NCBI GenBank assembly: GCA_963774155.1 | Contig: CAVZDW010000012.1 | Coordinates: forward strand, 723,953-787,952 | From: DASSUW01 sp963774155 | Lineage (GTDB): Bacteria > Actinomycetota > Thermoleophilia > Solirubrobacterales > Solirubrobacteraceae | Reading direction: 5' to 3' | DNA length: 64,000 nucleotides | In this document: positions 1 to 9,037 of the stretch, piece by piece | Layout of the letters: every line of letters starts with the position of its first letter | How positions within the stretch are numbered: the first letter of the stretch is position 1 | Position numbers and translations under genes: made by a program | Notes under the pieces: model-generated | What the model saw: the letters and a program-made list of their open reading frames with translations, nothing else | The model's database searches: none | Told to the model about the DNA's origin: nothing

Positions 1-182
1 AGCCCGGTCGACATCGCCGTCGAAGCGTTCACGATCAGGACGACGACGCCCGCCGCGATCGCGATCCCCGTCGCCGTGTCGGACTCGAACGAGAAGAGGA
101 ACGGGGACACGATGAGCAGGATCGCCACCACGTACTCGAGCAGCCCGTGGACGAACGCGGGGATCGGGCCTTTCTTGAACAC
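1..182 (-). CDS. SPW-repeat-like membrane protein (partial, C-terminus off window)
   Basis: The reading frame opens with GTG at 182 and runs off the left edge, giving about 60 residues. It starts MFKKGPIPAFVHGLLEY and continues with two hydrophobic segments separated by a short polar turn. The HG-x-x-EY followed by a membrane helix resembles SPW-repeat integral membrane proteins; this is a recognition by pattern, not a search. The start lies 11 bases after the phosphofructokinase stop on the same strand, so the two are probably cotranscribed. Function is unknown. Confidence 0.55.
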   Translation of the reverse strand, partial: MFKKGPIPAFVHGLLEYVVAILLIVSPFLFSFESDTATGIAIAAGVVVLIVNASTAMSTG

Positions 183-193
183 CGAGGTGGGTC

Positions 194-1225
<1,032 letters not shown>

Positions 1226-1330
1226 GGGTCGGAGCGTAACGTCGCCCGGAGATCTCCGCCGACACGGGGTGCCGGCGGAGATCAACACGTATGGACGAGC
1301 GGGAGCGGAGGGCGAAACCCCCTATCCGAG

Positions 1331-3535
1331 CTACGCCTTCGCAGGCTCGGGCAACGGCCCCTCGTGCGAGATCTTCGGCAGCCAGCTCAGCCGCTTCGGC
1401 AGGTACCAGTTCCAGTCCCCGAGCAGCTTCATCGCCGCCGGGAGCAGGACGCCGCGAACGATCGTCGCGTCGAGCAGGACGGCGACCGCGAGGCCGACGC
1501 CCATCTGCTTGAACTCGATCATGCTCAGCGAGCCGAAGATCGAGAACACCGCGACCATCACCACCGCCGCGCTGGTCACCACGCCGGCCGTCTGCTTGAT
1601 GCCGTAGGTCACGGCCTCGTCGGTCGACATCCCGCGGTCGACCGCCTCGCGGATCCGGCTGATGATGAACACGTGGTAGTCCATCGAGAGCCCGAAGAGG
1701 ATCACGAAGAGGAACAGCGGGAGCCAGGCGGTGATGCCGCCGATCGACTCGAACCCGAGGATGCTCTCCCCGTGGCCGTCCTGGAAGACGAGCTTGAGCA
1801 CGCCGTAGGAGGCACCGACCGAGAGCAGGTTCAGGACGATGGCCTTGGCCGGCACGACGATCGACCGGAACGTGACGAGCAGGAGCAGGAACGCCAGCCC
1901 GAGCACGAACGCGAACACGATCGGCAGGTGCGACTTCAGCGAATCGTTGAAGTCCTTCGATCCGGCCGTCATGCCGGTCACGTTGGCCTCGACGCCGTCG
2001 ACCCGGTCGATCGTCGCCGGGATCACGTTGTCGCGGAGCGACGCGAGCGCCCCCTCGGACACGTCGTCCGTCCCGTTGCCGTCCATCGGGATGGAGACGA
2101 CCGCGACGGACTTGTCCGGGCTCACGTTGGTCGTGATCGGCTCGGACATCTTGCCGGTGGCCAGGGCGGCCGTGGTCATCTCGTCGATGCCCGCGACGAC
2201 CTCGGGGTTGGTGACGTCGTCGGCCTGCACCGCCACGAGCGCGGGGAGCGGGCCGCCGGGGAACGCGGTCTGGATGCGGTCGTAGACCTGCATGACCTCG
2301 AGGTCCTTCGGCAGGGCCGAGGCGCCGGGGTTGACCGTCTTCATCGACAGCGCGGGGATGGAGAGCGCGATGAGCAGGGAGCCGGCGAGCACGAGCGCCA
2401 GCACCGGGCGCCGCAGGACGCGGTCGAGCACCCAGCTCCACACGCGCGACTCGCCGTGGTTGCGATGGCGCATGCGGCCGATGACGGGCACGCGGCCCTT
2501 CTCGACCTTGTCGCCGAGCTTGGACAGCACCGCGGGGAGCACGGTGACCGAGCCGAGCACGGCCACGGCGACCACGAGGATGGTGCCGACGGCGAAGCCG
2601 GTGAACACGACGCTGCCGGCGAAGAACATGCCGGCCATGGCGATCATCACCGTCAGGCCGGAGATGAGCACCGCCTGGCCTGACGTCGCGGCCGCGAACT
2701 CGAGCGCCGCCTCACTGGAGCGCCCGGCGTCGCGTTCCTCCATCTTGCGCCGTAGGTAGAACATCGAGTAGTCGACGCCCACGGCTAGACCGACGAGGAG
2801 GATGACCGAGCTGGCCGCGTCGTCCATCGGGACGATCTGGCTGATCGGGGCGACGAGGCCGAGCGTCGCCATCACGGCCGTGAGGCCGAGGAGGAGCGGG
2901 ACGCCGGCGGCCACGAGCGCGCCGAAGGCCACGACGAGGATCAGCAGGGTGATGGGGAGGGAGAGGAACTCGGCCTTCTGGAAGTCGTCCTCGAACGCCT
3001 TCGAGATCGCCTCGTCGGCGGACGCGTCACCGAACTGGCCGACGAAGACGTCGGGGTTCGCCTTCTGCGCCGCCGCGGTGGCGGCGAGGGTCGGCGTCAC
3101 GCGATCGGTGATCTGGTCGTCGTCGCCGAGCACCTCGAAGGTGACCAGGGCGGAGCGGCCGTCCTCGGAGAGCTGGCCCTCGTTGCCCTCCGCGAGCGGG
3201 GACTCGATCTTGTCGAGGTGCTTGACGCCCTCGAGACGTGTCACCACGTCATCGACGGCGGCGGTGAAGGCTGGGTCGCCGACCTTCACGGATCCCTTGC
3301 CCTGCACGAGCACCTGCTCGTCGGAGGAGTCGGGATAGTCGGCGTTGGCGATCGCCTGGTCGGCGACGCGCGAGGAGCCGTTGCCGTAGTCCTCGTCGGC
3401 GATCGACTTCTGGCCGATCGCGCCGCCGAGCACGAACGCGATGATCACGAAGGCCAGCCAACCGAAGACGGCGGTCTTGCGATGCTTGGCGCTCCAGCGG
3501 CCGGCGCGAGCCGCGAGATTCGTTGATGGCTGCAC
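1331..3535 (-). CDS. MMPL/RND-family membrane transporter
   Basis: A 734-residue protein with the MMPL layout. A first membrane helix (about residues 20-45) is followed by a large extracytoplasmic loop, a block of five to six helices (about 195-390), a second loop and a second helix block (about 545-710). Proteins of this kind export lipids or drugs using the proton gradient; the substrate cannot be told here. The GTG at 3535 is chosen because GGAGG lies 10 bases upstream and the sequence before it looks non-coding; an ATG at 3568 is possible. It ends QEP-like after a basic cytoplasmic tail. It stands alone, with 105 bases to pfkA. Confidence 0.88.
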   Translation of the reverse strand: MQPSTNLAARAGRWSAKHRKTAVFGWLAFVIIAFVLGGAIGQKSIADEDYGNGSSRVADQAIANADYPDSSDEQVLVQGKGSVKVGDPAFTAAVDDVVTRLEGVKHLDKIESPLAEGNEGQLSEDGRSALVTFEVLGDDDQITDRVTPTLAATAAAQKANPDVFVGQFGDASADEAISKAFEDDFQKAEFLSLPITLLILVVAFGALVAAGVPLLLGLTAVMATLGLVAPISQIVPMDDAASSVILLVGLAVGVDYSMFYLRRKMEERDAGRSSEAALEFAAATSGQAVLISGLTVMIAMAGMFFAGSVVFTGFAVGTILVVAVAVLGSVTVLPAVLSKLGDKVEKGRVPVIGRMRHRNHGESRVWSWVLDRVLRRPVLALVLAGSLLIALSIPALSMKTVNPGASALPKDLEVMQVYDRIQTAFPGGPLPALVAVQADDVTNPEVVAGIDEMTTAALATGKMSEPITTNVSPDKSVAVVSIPMDGNGTDDVSEGALASLRDNVIPATIDRVDGVEANVTGMTAGSKDFNDSLKSHLPIVFAFVLGLAFLLLLVTFRSIVVPAKAIVLNLLSVGASYGVLKLVFQDGHGESILGFESIGGITAWLPLFLFVILFGLSMDYHVFIISRIREAVDRGMSTDEAVTYGIKQTAGVVTSAAVVMVAVFSIFGSLSMIEFKQMGVGLAVAVLLDATIVRGVLLPAAMKLLGDWNWYLPKRLSWLPKISHEGPLPEPAKA

Positions 3536-3628
3536 TGGGGGAGGTCCTCCGGGAGAGCTGGGGAGCATTCCCGGAAAGCTTCGACCTGCAGCCGTTTGCC
3601 GGCATTGGAGGGGACTGGTGTTTCGCCG

Positions 3629-3666
3629 GTGCGGACAGCCTCACCTGGTCGGTGAGGCTTCCGCAC
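3629..3666. repeat. Strong two-tier hairpin between MMPL gene and small ORF
   Basis: The outer arms GTGCGGA (3629-3635) and TCCGCAC (3660-3666) enclose inner arms AGCCTCACC (3637-3645) and GGTGAGGCT (3651-3659) around the loop TGGTC. There is one unpaired base on the left side only. No T-run follows on either strand. It lies downstream of the 20-residue gene and upstream of the MMPL gene, so it may end the former transcript or sit in the latter's upstream region. A CCGGCATTGGAGGGG stretch 16 bases to its left recalls the left end of the palindromic repeat family described at 24932. Confidence 0.6.
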
Positions 3667-3681
3667 GGCTGTCGTGCTGAT

Positions 3682-3744
3682 CTAGAAGACGAAGATGATC
3701 AGCAGGATGATGATGATGAGAAGTGTGCCCAGTCCGATGTACAT
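3682..3744 (-). CDS. Twenty-residue hydrophobic peptide
   Basis: The frame ATG 3744 to TAG 3682 encodes MYIGLGTLLIIIILLIIFVF, essentially one membrane helix. Similar tiny single-helix proteins are common in actinobacteria but often escape annotation. No convincing ribosome binding site is visible. It lies 18 bases after the RTX-like gene stop on the same strand, so it could be translated from that message. An overlapping frame with an ATG at 3752 reads a different, non-hydrophobic peptide. Moderate to low confidence that it is expressed. Confidence 0.42.
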   Translation of the reverse strand: MYIGLGTLLIIIILLIIFVF

Positions 3745-3762
3745 GGACTGGACATACCCCGG

Positions 3763-4392
3763 TTAGAGCGCCCTCACTCGGACGCGCTCGCAGTCGGTCG
3801 CCACGTCGTCGAGCGAATCTGCCTGCACACGGTCGATTCCGGGGCCGCAGGTGACCACGTCGCGGAAGCCGTCGCGGACGAAGATGCGGTCGTCGCCCTC
3901 GTCGCCGTTGACGGTGTCCCCGTACGGATCGTTGCGGACCATGGCGAGCAGGCGGTCGTTGCCGGTGCCGCCGCTGATCGCGTCCGAGCCGGTGCCGGCG
4001 CGGATGAGGTCGAAGCCCTCGCCGCCGCTGATCGTGTCGTTGCCGGCACGGCCGCGGACGCGGTCCCAACCCGGCCCGGCGTCGACCACGTCGTTGCCCG
4101 CCGCGGCGTAGATCGTGTCGTTGCCGGCACCGGCGTCGATGGCGTCGTCCCCGCCCCCGCCGTCGAGGTGGTCGCTGCCGTCGCCGCCGCTGATCGAGTC
4201 GTTCCCGCGCAGCGCGAACACCCGGTCCGGGCCGCCCAAGGCCACGATCGTGTCGACGCCCCGGGACCCGAAGATCCGGTCGTGCCCGTCGGTGCCGGTG
4301 ATGTCCAGCGCCACGGCGGTGCCCGCCGCCGCCATGGTGATCGCACCCGCGATCACCGAGGCCGCTGACAGGCGCTTGAGATAATGGGACAC
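3763..4392 (-). CDS. Secreted RTX-like calcium-binding repeat protein
   Basis: A 209-residue protein with an N-terminal signal peptide (helix about residues 8-28, cleavage near AVALD). It is followed by about eight nonapeptide-type repeats of the form GNDTISGG, GSDHLDGG, GDDAIDAG. In RTX proteins these bind calcium in a parallel beta-roll outside the cell. The C-terminus has a VVTCGPGIDRVQAD segment with a cysteine and a second near the end, as is common in actinobacterial members. The GTG start at 4392 is supported by AGGAGG ten bases upstream. There is no type I secretion gene nearby, so export is probably by Sec. Biological role unknown. Confidence 0.8.
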   Translation of the reverse strand: MSHYLKRLSAASVIAGAITMAAAGTAVALDITGTDGHDRIFGSRGVDTIVALGGPDRVFALRGNDSISGGDGSDHLDGGGGDDAIDAGAGNDTIYAAAGNDVVDAGPGWDRVRGRAGNDTISGGEGFDLIRAGTGSDAISGGTGNDRLLAMVRNDPYGDTVNGDEGDDRIFVRDGFRDVVTCGPGIDRVQADSLDDVATDCERVRVRAL

Positions 4393-4535
4393 AGGGCCCC
4401 ACCTCCTGGCTGATCGGTTGACGCCCCGGAAACCCGCGGTGGACCGCTGAGTTGCGGGCCGCCCGCGAGGTCCGGTTGCAGTCGGGAGGTCGGGGCCCGT
4501 TTTGCGTGCCATACTGGGCCCGCGTAAACCCCTCG

Positions 4536-4613
<78 letters not shown>

Positions 4614-4616
4614 CCG

Positions 4617-4640
4617 GAAGCCCTGCAAGCGCAGGGCTTC
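4617..4640 (+). terminator. Hairpin after tRNA-Asp
   Basis: A ten-base-pair perfect stem, GAAGCCCTGC and GCAGGGCTTC, around the loop AAGC begins 8 bases after the tRNA and is followed by TCACGTTT. Its position makes it the terminator used by the tRNA now. It belongs to the inserted element; the likely ancestral terminator is at 7031-7050. Confidence 0.7.
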
Positions 4641-4657
4641 TCACGTTTCAGGGCCTC

Positions 4658-4849
4658 TCAGCGCTCATCCTCTGACGCCACTACAACGCCACTACGCGCC
4701 TCGAGGAGCTCGCGCAGGTGGTCCTCGGAGTCGTGTGCCAGGTGCCCGTAGGTCTTGTCGATCGTCTTCACGCTGGCGCCCATCATCCGCGCGAGCTGGA
4801 AGATGCTCACGCCGGCGGCGAGCGCCTCGGTGCAGGCGAGACCCGCGGT
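4658..4849 (-). pseudogene. Tyrosine recombinase (integrase) C-terminal remnant
   Basis: Read on the minus strand, the segment ends at a TGA at 4658 and encodes ALAAGVSIFQLARMMG, ASVKTIDKTYGHL and then an acidic tail. This matches the last helix block of phage-type integrases, including the nucleophile tyrosine in KTYGHL. Upstream, the expected R-H-T motif and the rest of the catalytic and core-binding domains are missing or scrambled. No start is present. It lies next to the tRNA-Asp att site, where an active integrase would sit, so it is the relic of the enzyme that inserted the element. Confidence 0.8.
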
Positions 4850-4935
4850 AGCCGCAGGTGGATCGCGCGGCCGCGTCTCGTCGACCGTCCGCGGTCCCGG
4901 CGCGTCGAATCGCGCAGCCGTGCGTACCGCGGAGG

Positions 4936-5008
4936 GCGCGCGTAGCTCAGTGGATAGAGCGGCACTATCGCAAGTAGCAGGTCCCGGGTTCGAATCCCAG
5001 CGGGGATT
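4936..5008 (+). pseudogene. tRNA-like pseudogene
   Basis: The D arm (TAGCTCAGTGGATAGAGC) and the T arm (GGGTTCGAATCCC) are well kept and correctly spaced. The acceptor GCGCGCG pairs poorly with CGGGGAT (three mismatches), and the anticodon stem has at least two mismatches around a loop ATCGCAA (anticodon CGC if functional). I read it as a degraded tRNA carried by, or captured in, the element; it might also be a relic of an older attachment site. Confidence 0.6.
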
Positions 5009-5074
5009 CGCGCGGAGGCGACCGGGCCTCCCCCGCCTAGCGGCGCGCGCGGCCCGCTCAGACGCCGCTTTGGG

Positions 5075-5551
5075 CTACTCCTCGCCCTCCCAGTAGTCGA
5101 GCTCAGGCCCGGGCTTGCCGAACATGATCCGGTCGCCGGCGACGCTGCGCGCGCCGACCTTGCCGCTGTCGAGGTACTCGACGATGTCCGGTGCGATAAG
5201 GGTCGAGAGCATGAGGACACGGATCGGCGCGTCCGTGTCGTTGCGGATCTGGTGCGCGCCTTCCTTGCCGCGCGGGAAGGCGACGACGTCGCCCTCGCGC
5301 AGCTGCCGCTCACCCTCGTGCGTGCGAAGCGTGGGCTCGCCGCGGAGGACGATCACCCACTCCTCGTTCGCGTGGTGCGTGTGGAACGGCCCCTGCTTGT
5401 CGCCCGGTTCGACCTCGTACATGCTCGCGCCGATCAGCTCGGCGTCGATGTGCGCGCCGACCCAGGCATCCCTGATCCGCCAACCCTCGCGATCCTCCGT
5501 GCGATAAAAAAATGCCCACTCGGGGTCGCTGTTGAGATTGAAGACCTTCAT
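5075..5551 (-). CDS. Cupin-domain protein, island cargo
   Basis: A 158-residue single-domain cupin. The two cupin motifs are visible: FHTHHANEEWVIVLRGE (metal-binding histidines and glutamate) and GDVVAFPRGKEGAHQIRN (third histidine). The rest resembles cupins of unknown function that follow a short N-terminal strand. Cupins may be metal enzymes or ligand binders, and the substrate cannot be inferred. It is the only intact gene between the two att repeats, so it is probable cargo of the element or a later insertion. Confidence 0.75.
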   Translation of the reverse strand: MKVFNLNSDPEWAFFYRTEDREGWRIRDAWVGAHIDAELIGASMYEVEPGDKQGPFHTHHANEEWVIVLRGEPTLRTHEGERQLREGDVVAFPRGKEGAHQIRNDTDAPIRVLMLSTLIAPDIVEYLDSGKVGARSVAGDRIMFGKPGPELDYWEGEE

Positions 5552-5661
5552 GCCGCAAGCCTACGAGAGGGCCCGGCGGCAGCTGCTGTATAGGGTTCCC
5601 GCCGCGCCACCATTAGCGAGCTGAGCCGATGACCGAGCGTAGGCGCGCCGGCCCGCCGGCG

Positions 5662-6115
5662 CTAGACGCCGTTCGGGACGTGCTGTGTTGGCACGTAGTC
5701 GACCCACGGAACCTCGATCCGCGTCGAGCTCACGAGGTTGCCGCCCGGCTCGAGGCCGCGCGCCGACGTCCTGCAGCGCCGTGATCTTGTTCTGCAGCAG
5801 CGTCCCAGTACTGCTCGAAACGCGCGCGCGATCCGAGCGCACCTGCTCCGGGAAGTAGGAGAGCTCGATCGAGGCAGGCGGCCATCATCGCGGCGGCGAC
5901 CGTGCCCGCGTCGGCGAGCTCCGGCGGCGGCGTAGATCGCCCATCCGGGCCTGGATGTCGGCGACGGCCTCGTCGATCAGCGTGATCGCCTGGCTCGAGG
6001 TCGGCCGGGTGTCGTCGTTGAACGTCCCGATCTCGTCGCCGTTCAGATCCTTGGTCCTCGCCCTCAGCAGGGCCGCCACGTCGGCGACCGATGGCGTGAG
6101 TCGATCGGATCGAAC
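5662..6115 (-). pseudogene. Decayed phage-type structural (head-tail connector-like) gene
   Basis: On the minus strand one coherent protein can be followed only by changing frame several times. It starts with SVADVAALLRART and SSQAITLIDEAVADIQARMG. After the first frameshift come GTVAAAMMAACL, then IELSYFPEQVRSD, FEQYWDA, NKITALQDV and finally SSTRIEVPWVDYVPTQHV before a TAG. The size and the Asp/Arg-rich helical start resemble short head-tail connector proteins of actinophages, which is inference. At least four frameshifts show that it is dead. A 17-residue frame ending at 6146 just upstream may be the tail of the preceding phage gene. Confidence 0.62.
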
Positions 6116-6199
6116 GCGACCCGGTCGAGCGCGAGCAGGGCGGCGCTACAGTCGGCGACCGAGCGGCGTGATGTCGATCGCGTACGCGACCACGGCCAT

Positions 6200-6976
6200 G
6201 GTTGAAGATCTACGCGGCGCAAAATTCCGGCACTCGCGGCGATTGCGCGCCACCGCGTCAGCGCCGGGTTCGGATGTCACTCGACGAGGATCGGACATGT
6301 AAGGCAAGACGCTCATGCCGCTTCGGAGCCGTTTGCGGACGTCGAAGACCCGCGATCAGAAAGGGACTGCTGATACGCCGATCCAGCTCACGGCATGACC
6401 GGTCGCTGCTGCTCACGCACGCTCAGCGATTGCCGTGGCGTTCGCGACTTCCACAGTCGCTACTCGCAGCGACTTCAGCCCATCGGGCCAGTCGTCGAAG
6501 TCGCGGGACTCGACAAGTGCCATCTCTACAGGAACCTGACGGCGGATCGCAACACACCGCGAGAAGCGCGACACGCGGCAGATCGTGGCAGCGGCGGCGT
6601 CGCTTCGACGGGGCCGCCAGACGTACCGCCCGAGTCGGCCAATACACCGATCGAGATCGACTCCGACGACTCGAAGGACATCATGGCCTTGCGGCAGTCA
6701 TTACTCGCCATCTGCCGACGGCCCACAATCCCTGCTCGCTGGCTCGGCACGAATCTCAAACGCCGGATCTGCCGCGGCGCGGTCCCACTCTGCCGGCGGG
6801 TAGCCGACCAAAGAAACCGGCGCCAGCTCAACGCCACTACAACGCCACTACGATCGGATCTCGCGCCGCGCAGGATCCGCGCCGGTCGCGTGAGCCGAGC
6901 TCGTGAAGTCCCTGCACCTACGCACATTCTCGCACCGATTCGACACGAGCCGACGTCAGCCGACATCGGCCTGTCG
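6200..6976. other. Degenerate element interior without a supportable gene
   Basis: No frame here shows consistent codon bias or a recognisable domain; the open frames on both strands are arginine- and serine-rich and look accidental. Near the right end, 6831-6852 repeats 22 bases found at 4675-4696 in the integrase remnant (two copies of an ACGCCACTAC unit). This suggests that part of an integrase 3' end was also once here. Confidence 0.5.
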
Positions 6977-7026
6977 CGGCCTGTCACGCCGGAGGTCGCG
7001 GGTTCGAGTCCCGTCGCTCCCGTCCC
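6977..7026 (+). repeat. att site (right), tRNA-Asp fragment
   Basis: Fifty bases identical to 4564-4613. Only the anticodon-to-3' part of the tRNA is present, with no 5' half. It marks the right boundary of the integrated element. The flanking base pattern diverges on both sides. Confidence 0.9.
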
Positions 7027-7030
7027 TCGG

Positions 7031-7050
7031 AGCCGCCGGCAACGGCGGCT
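7031..7050 (+). terminator. GNRA-loop hairpin, probable ancestral tRNA-Asp terminator
   Basis: The stem AGCCGCCG/CGGCGGCT closes a GCAA tetraloop and is followed by TTTCT on the plus strand. It lies 4 bases beyond the att repeat, the place where the tRNA-Asp terminator would have been before integration. It also sits just after the sigma factor gene on the other strand. Confidence 0.7.
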
Positions 7051-7053
7051 TTT

Positions 7054-7965
7054 CTATGTCCGCTTGCGCACCAGCGCGCGCAGGTCGCCCACGGGCCCCA
7101 GGTGCCGCAGCTTGTCCGGGTTCACGATCGAGCTGATGCCCTGGATCTGGCCGTCGGCGACGTCGAGGATCATCACGGCGATCAGCCGGCCCTCGCGGTC
7201 GAAGAACAGCGCACCCGGCTGCCCGTTGACCTCCTCGCGGCGCGAGGCGAAGCCGCCGAAGCGGCCGCTGGCGCTCAGCCCCTTCGCCAGCGTGCGCGCC
7301 ACCCTGGCGCGGCCGTGGAGCGCACGTGTGAAGGCAGGCGCCTTGCCGCCGCCGTCGCCGTGGAGCACCACGTCGTGGGCCAGCAGCTTCTCCAGCCCTT
7401 CGAGATCGCCCTCCTCGGCGGCCGCGAAGAAGCGCGTCGCGAGCTCGTCGCGCTGCTTGCGCGAAGCTTCGAACCGCGGGCGCCGCTCCTCCACGTGGCG
7501 GCGGGCCCGTGTCGTGAGCTGGCGGGCGTTCTGCTCGCTCGTGCCGACGATCTCCGCGATCCGGTCGTAGGGCTCGTCGAAGACGTCGCGCAGCAGGTAC
7601 GCGGCGCGCTGCTCGGGCGACAGGCTCTCGAGCAGGACGAGGAAGGCGAGCGACAGCGAGTCCGCGATCTCGGCCTTGCGGGCGGGATCATCGTCGGCAC
7701 TCGCCACGAGCGGCTCCGGGAGCCACTCGCCCACGTAGGTCTCGCGCTGGACTCGCGCCGAGCGCAGTTGGTCGAGCGAGAGCCGCGAGACCACCGTCGA
7801 GAGGTAGGCGCGGGGCGACTCGATCCGCTCCCCGCCCGCGCGCGCCCGGTGGAGGCGGAGGAACCCCTCTTGCACCACGTCCTCCGCCTCGCTCACGCTG
7901 CCGAGCATCCGGTAGGCGATGGCGAACGCCGACGGGCGGAGCTGGTCGAACTCTTCCTCGGTCAT
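7054..7965 (-). CDS. ECF41-type RNA polymerase sigma factor with SnoaL-like C-terminus
   Basis: A 303-residue sigma factor. Region 2 is at about residues 8-75 (FAIAYRMLGSVSEAEDVVQE) and region 4 at about 115-165 with a helix-turn-helix. A linker carrying WLPEP lies between them, followed by a SnoaL-like domain (about 180-290) that ends in NPDKLRHLG. WLPEP and the NPDKL signature are the hallmarks of group ECF41, where the C-terminal domain controls activity in place of an anti-sigma factor. The start is 1 base after the stop of the epimerase gene, so translation is probably coupled. Two matching ECF41 promoters lie upstream of the pair (8965-8991 and 9002-9028). Confidence 0.95.
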   Translation of the reverse strand: MTEEEFDQLRPSAFAIAYRMLGSVSEAEDVVQEGFLRLHRARAGGERIESPRAYLSTVVSRLSLDQLRSARVQRETYVGEWLPEPLVASADDDPARKAEIADSLSLAFLVLLESLSPEQRAAYLLRDVFDEPYDRIAEIVGTSEQNARQLTTRARRHVEERRPRFEASRKQRDELATRFFAAAEEGDLEGLEKLLAHDVVLHGDGGGKAPAFTRALHGRARVARTLAKGLSASGRFGGFASRREEVNGQPGALFFDREGRLIAVMILDVADGQIQGISSIVNPDKLRHLGPVGDLRALVRKRT

Positions 7966-7966
7966 G

Positions 7967-8932
7967 TCAGCCGAGTCCTTGCGCGAAGCCCTGCCGCCAG
8001 CTCGGATACCGGAGCTGCCAGCCGAGGTCGCGCTTGGCCTTCGCGTTCGAGGCTCCCATTGCCTCGGTCATCATGGCGGTCGCCGCCTCACCGGCCAGGG
8101 GTCGAGCGAGCCAGCGTGGGATACGCCTCGGCGGCTTGGCGTCCAGCGCGCTCGCCAGTACCGCCAGCCACTCCCGCACGGGCGCGGGGTCGTCGTCGAC
8201 GATGTTGTAGACACCCGGCCGGCCGTGGTCGACCGCGGCGACGGTCGCCGCCGCGGCGTCGTCGATGTGCACGTGCGACCAGACGCCGGCACCGTCGCCG
8301 ACGATCGGGAACCGACGCTTGCGGATCGGCGCCGCCATCTGCGCGTCCGGCGCCAGGCTCGTCGAGGTCCCCGGACCGTAGAAGCCGCCGTAGCGCAACG
8401 CGAGACCCTCGCCCCACTCGATCGTCGTCACCGCCCGCTCCAGATACAGGTACGCCGCCTGCGCCGTTCGCATCGACGCCGGCGGGTCGTTGGGATCGAG
8501 GGGATCGGCCTCGGTCAGCACCGGTCCGCCCGTACGGGCGAAGCGGAACGCCCCAAAGCTCTGCGCCACGAAGCGCCGTGCCCCCACGGCGCGGCCGGCC
8601 GCCAGGAGATGGTCCGTCGCCTCGGTACGCAGCCGGTTGGTCATGATCGCGCCCTTGAAGCGCTCGGGGTGCCGCGCGTCACGCATGCTCATCGGCCCGG
8701 ACAGCGCCGTGAGCTGATGCACGATCACCTCGGGCTCGGCGGACGCCACCGCGTGGGCGACCGCGTCGGGATCCAGGGCGTCGGCCACGACCGGGCGCGC
8801 TCCCAGGCTGCGCACCAGATCCTGCTTCGACGCGCTCCTGGTCATCCCGACCACCTCGTGGCCTTGCGCCACGAGCTGCGGGACCAGCGCCCTGCCGAGA
8901 GCGCCTGTGGCGCCGGCTACGAAGACCTTCAT
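7967..8932 (-). CDS. NAD(P)-dependent epimerase/dehydratase, ECF41 partner (COE)
   Basis: A 321-residue short-chain-type protein with the nucleotide loop GATGALGRALV at residues 6-16 and a Rossmann fold. Conserved segments FVAQSFGAF and ALRYGGFYGPG follow. ECF41 loci typically carry a carboxymuconolactone decarboxylase, oxidoreductase or epimerase gene as the main target; this is the epimerase version. Its substrate is unknown. The usual active-site YxxxK is weakly represented by YLYLERA. AGAGGAG lies 6 bases before the ATG. Transcription is predicted from the ECF41 promoter at 8965-8991, with about a 26-base leader. Confidence 0.88.
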   Translation of the reverse strand: MKVFVAGATGALGRALVPQLVAQGHEVVGMTRSASKQDLVRSLGARPVVADALDPDAVAHAVASAEPEVIVHQLTALSGPMSMRDARHPERFKGAIMTNRLRTEATDHLLAAGRAVGARRFVAQSFGAFRFARTGGPVLTEADPLDPNDPPASMRTAQAAYLYLERAVTTIEWGEGLALRYGGFYGPGTSTSLAPDAQMAAPIRKRRFPIVGDGAGVWSHVHIDDAAAATVAAVDHGRPGVYNIVDDDPAPVREWLAVLASALDAKPPRRIPRWLARPLAGEAATAMMTEAMGASNAKAKRDLGWQLRYPSWRQGFAQGLG

Positions 8933-8964
8933 GATTGCTCCTCTTGTCGCATCTGTCTTCGTAA

Positions 8965-8991
8965 GACGGGTGAGAGGCGCCCCCTGTGACA
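8965..8991 (-). promoter_or_regulatory. ECF41 promoter for epimerase-sigma operon
   Basis: On the minus strand TGTCACA (8991-8985), sixteen bases, then CGTC (8968-8965). This is exactly the published ECF41 consensus of TGTCACA, 16 bases, CGTC. It predicts autoregulation of the operon starting at 8932. The TGTCACA is one arm of a perfect 9-bp inverted repeat shared with the divergent promoter. Confidence 0.85.
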
Positions 8992-9001
8992 GTGCGCCGA
9001 C

Positions 9002-9028
9002 TGTCACAGCGCCGGTTCGCCAATCGTC
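9002..9028 (+). promoter_or_regulatory. Divergent ECF41 promoter for small membrane protein gene
   Basis: TGTCACA (9002-9008), sixteen bases, then CGTC (9025-9028), the same consensus in the other direction. The ATG of the 79-residue membrane protein gene is only 9 bases past the CGTC, so the message would be leaderless or nearly so. The two -35 elements form TGTGACAGT and ACTGTCACA arms around a 6-base centre. Confidence 0.8.
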
Positions 9029-9037
9029 TCTGAGGTC

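Noticed and set aside
6526..6987. Possible 153-residue gene on the minus strand inside the element
   Set aside because: No domain, weak start, Arg/Ser-rich composition, and it runs into the att repeat.
6977..7026. Second tRNA-Asp gene
   Set aside because: Only the anticodon-to-3' part is present; the acceptor 5' strand and D arm are missing.
8088..8417. Several open frames within the epimerase gene
   Set aside because: Shadow frames of a gene with a clear Rossmann motif.
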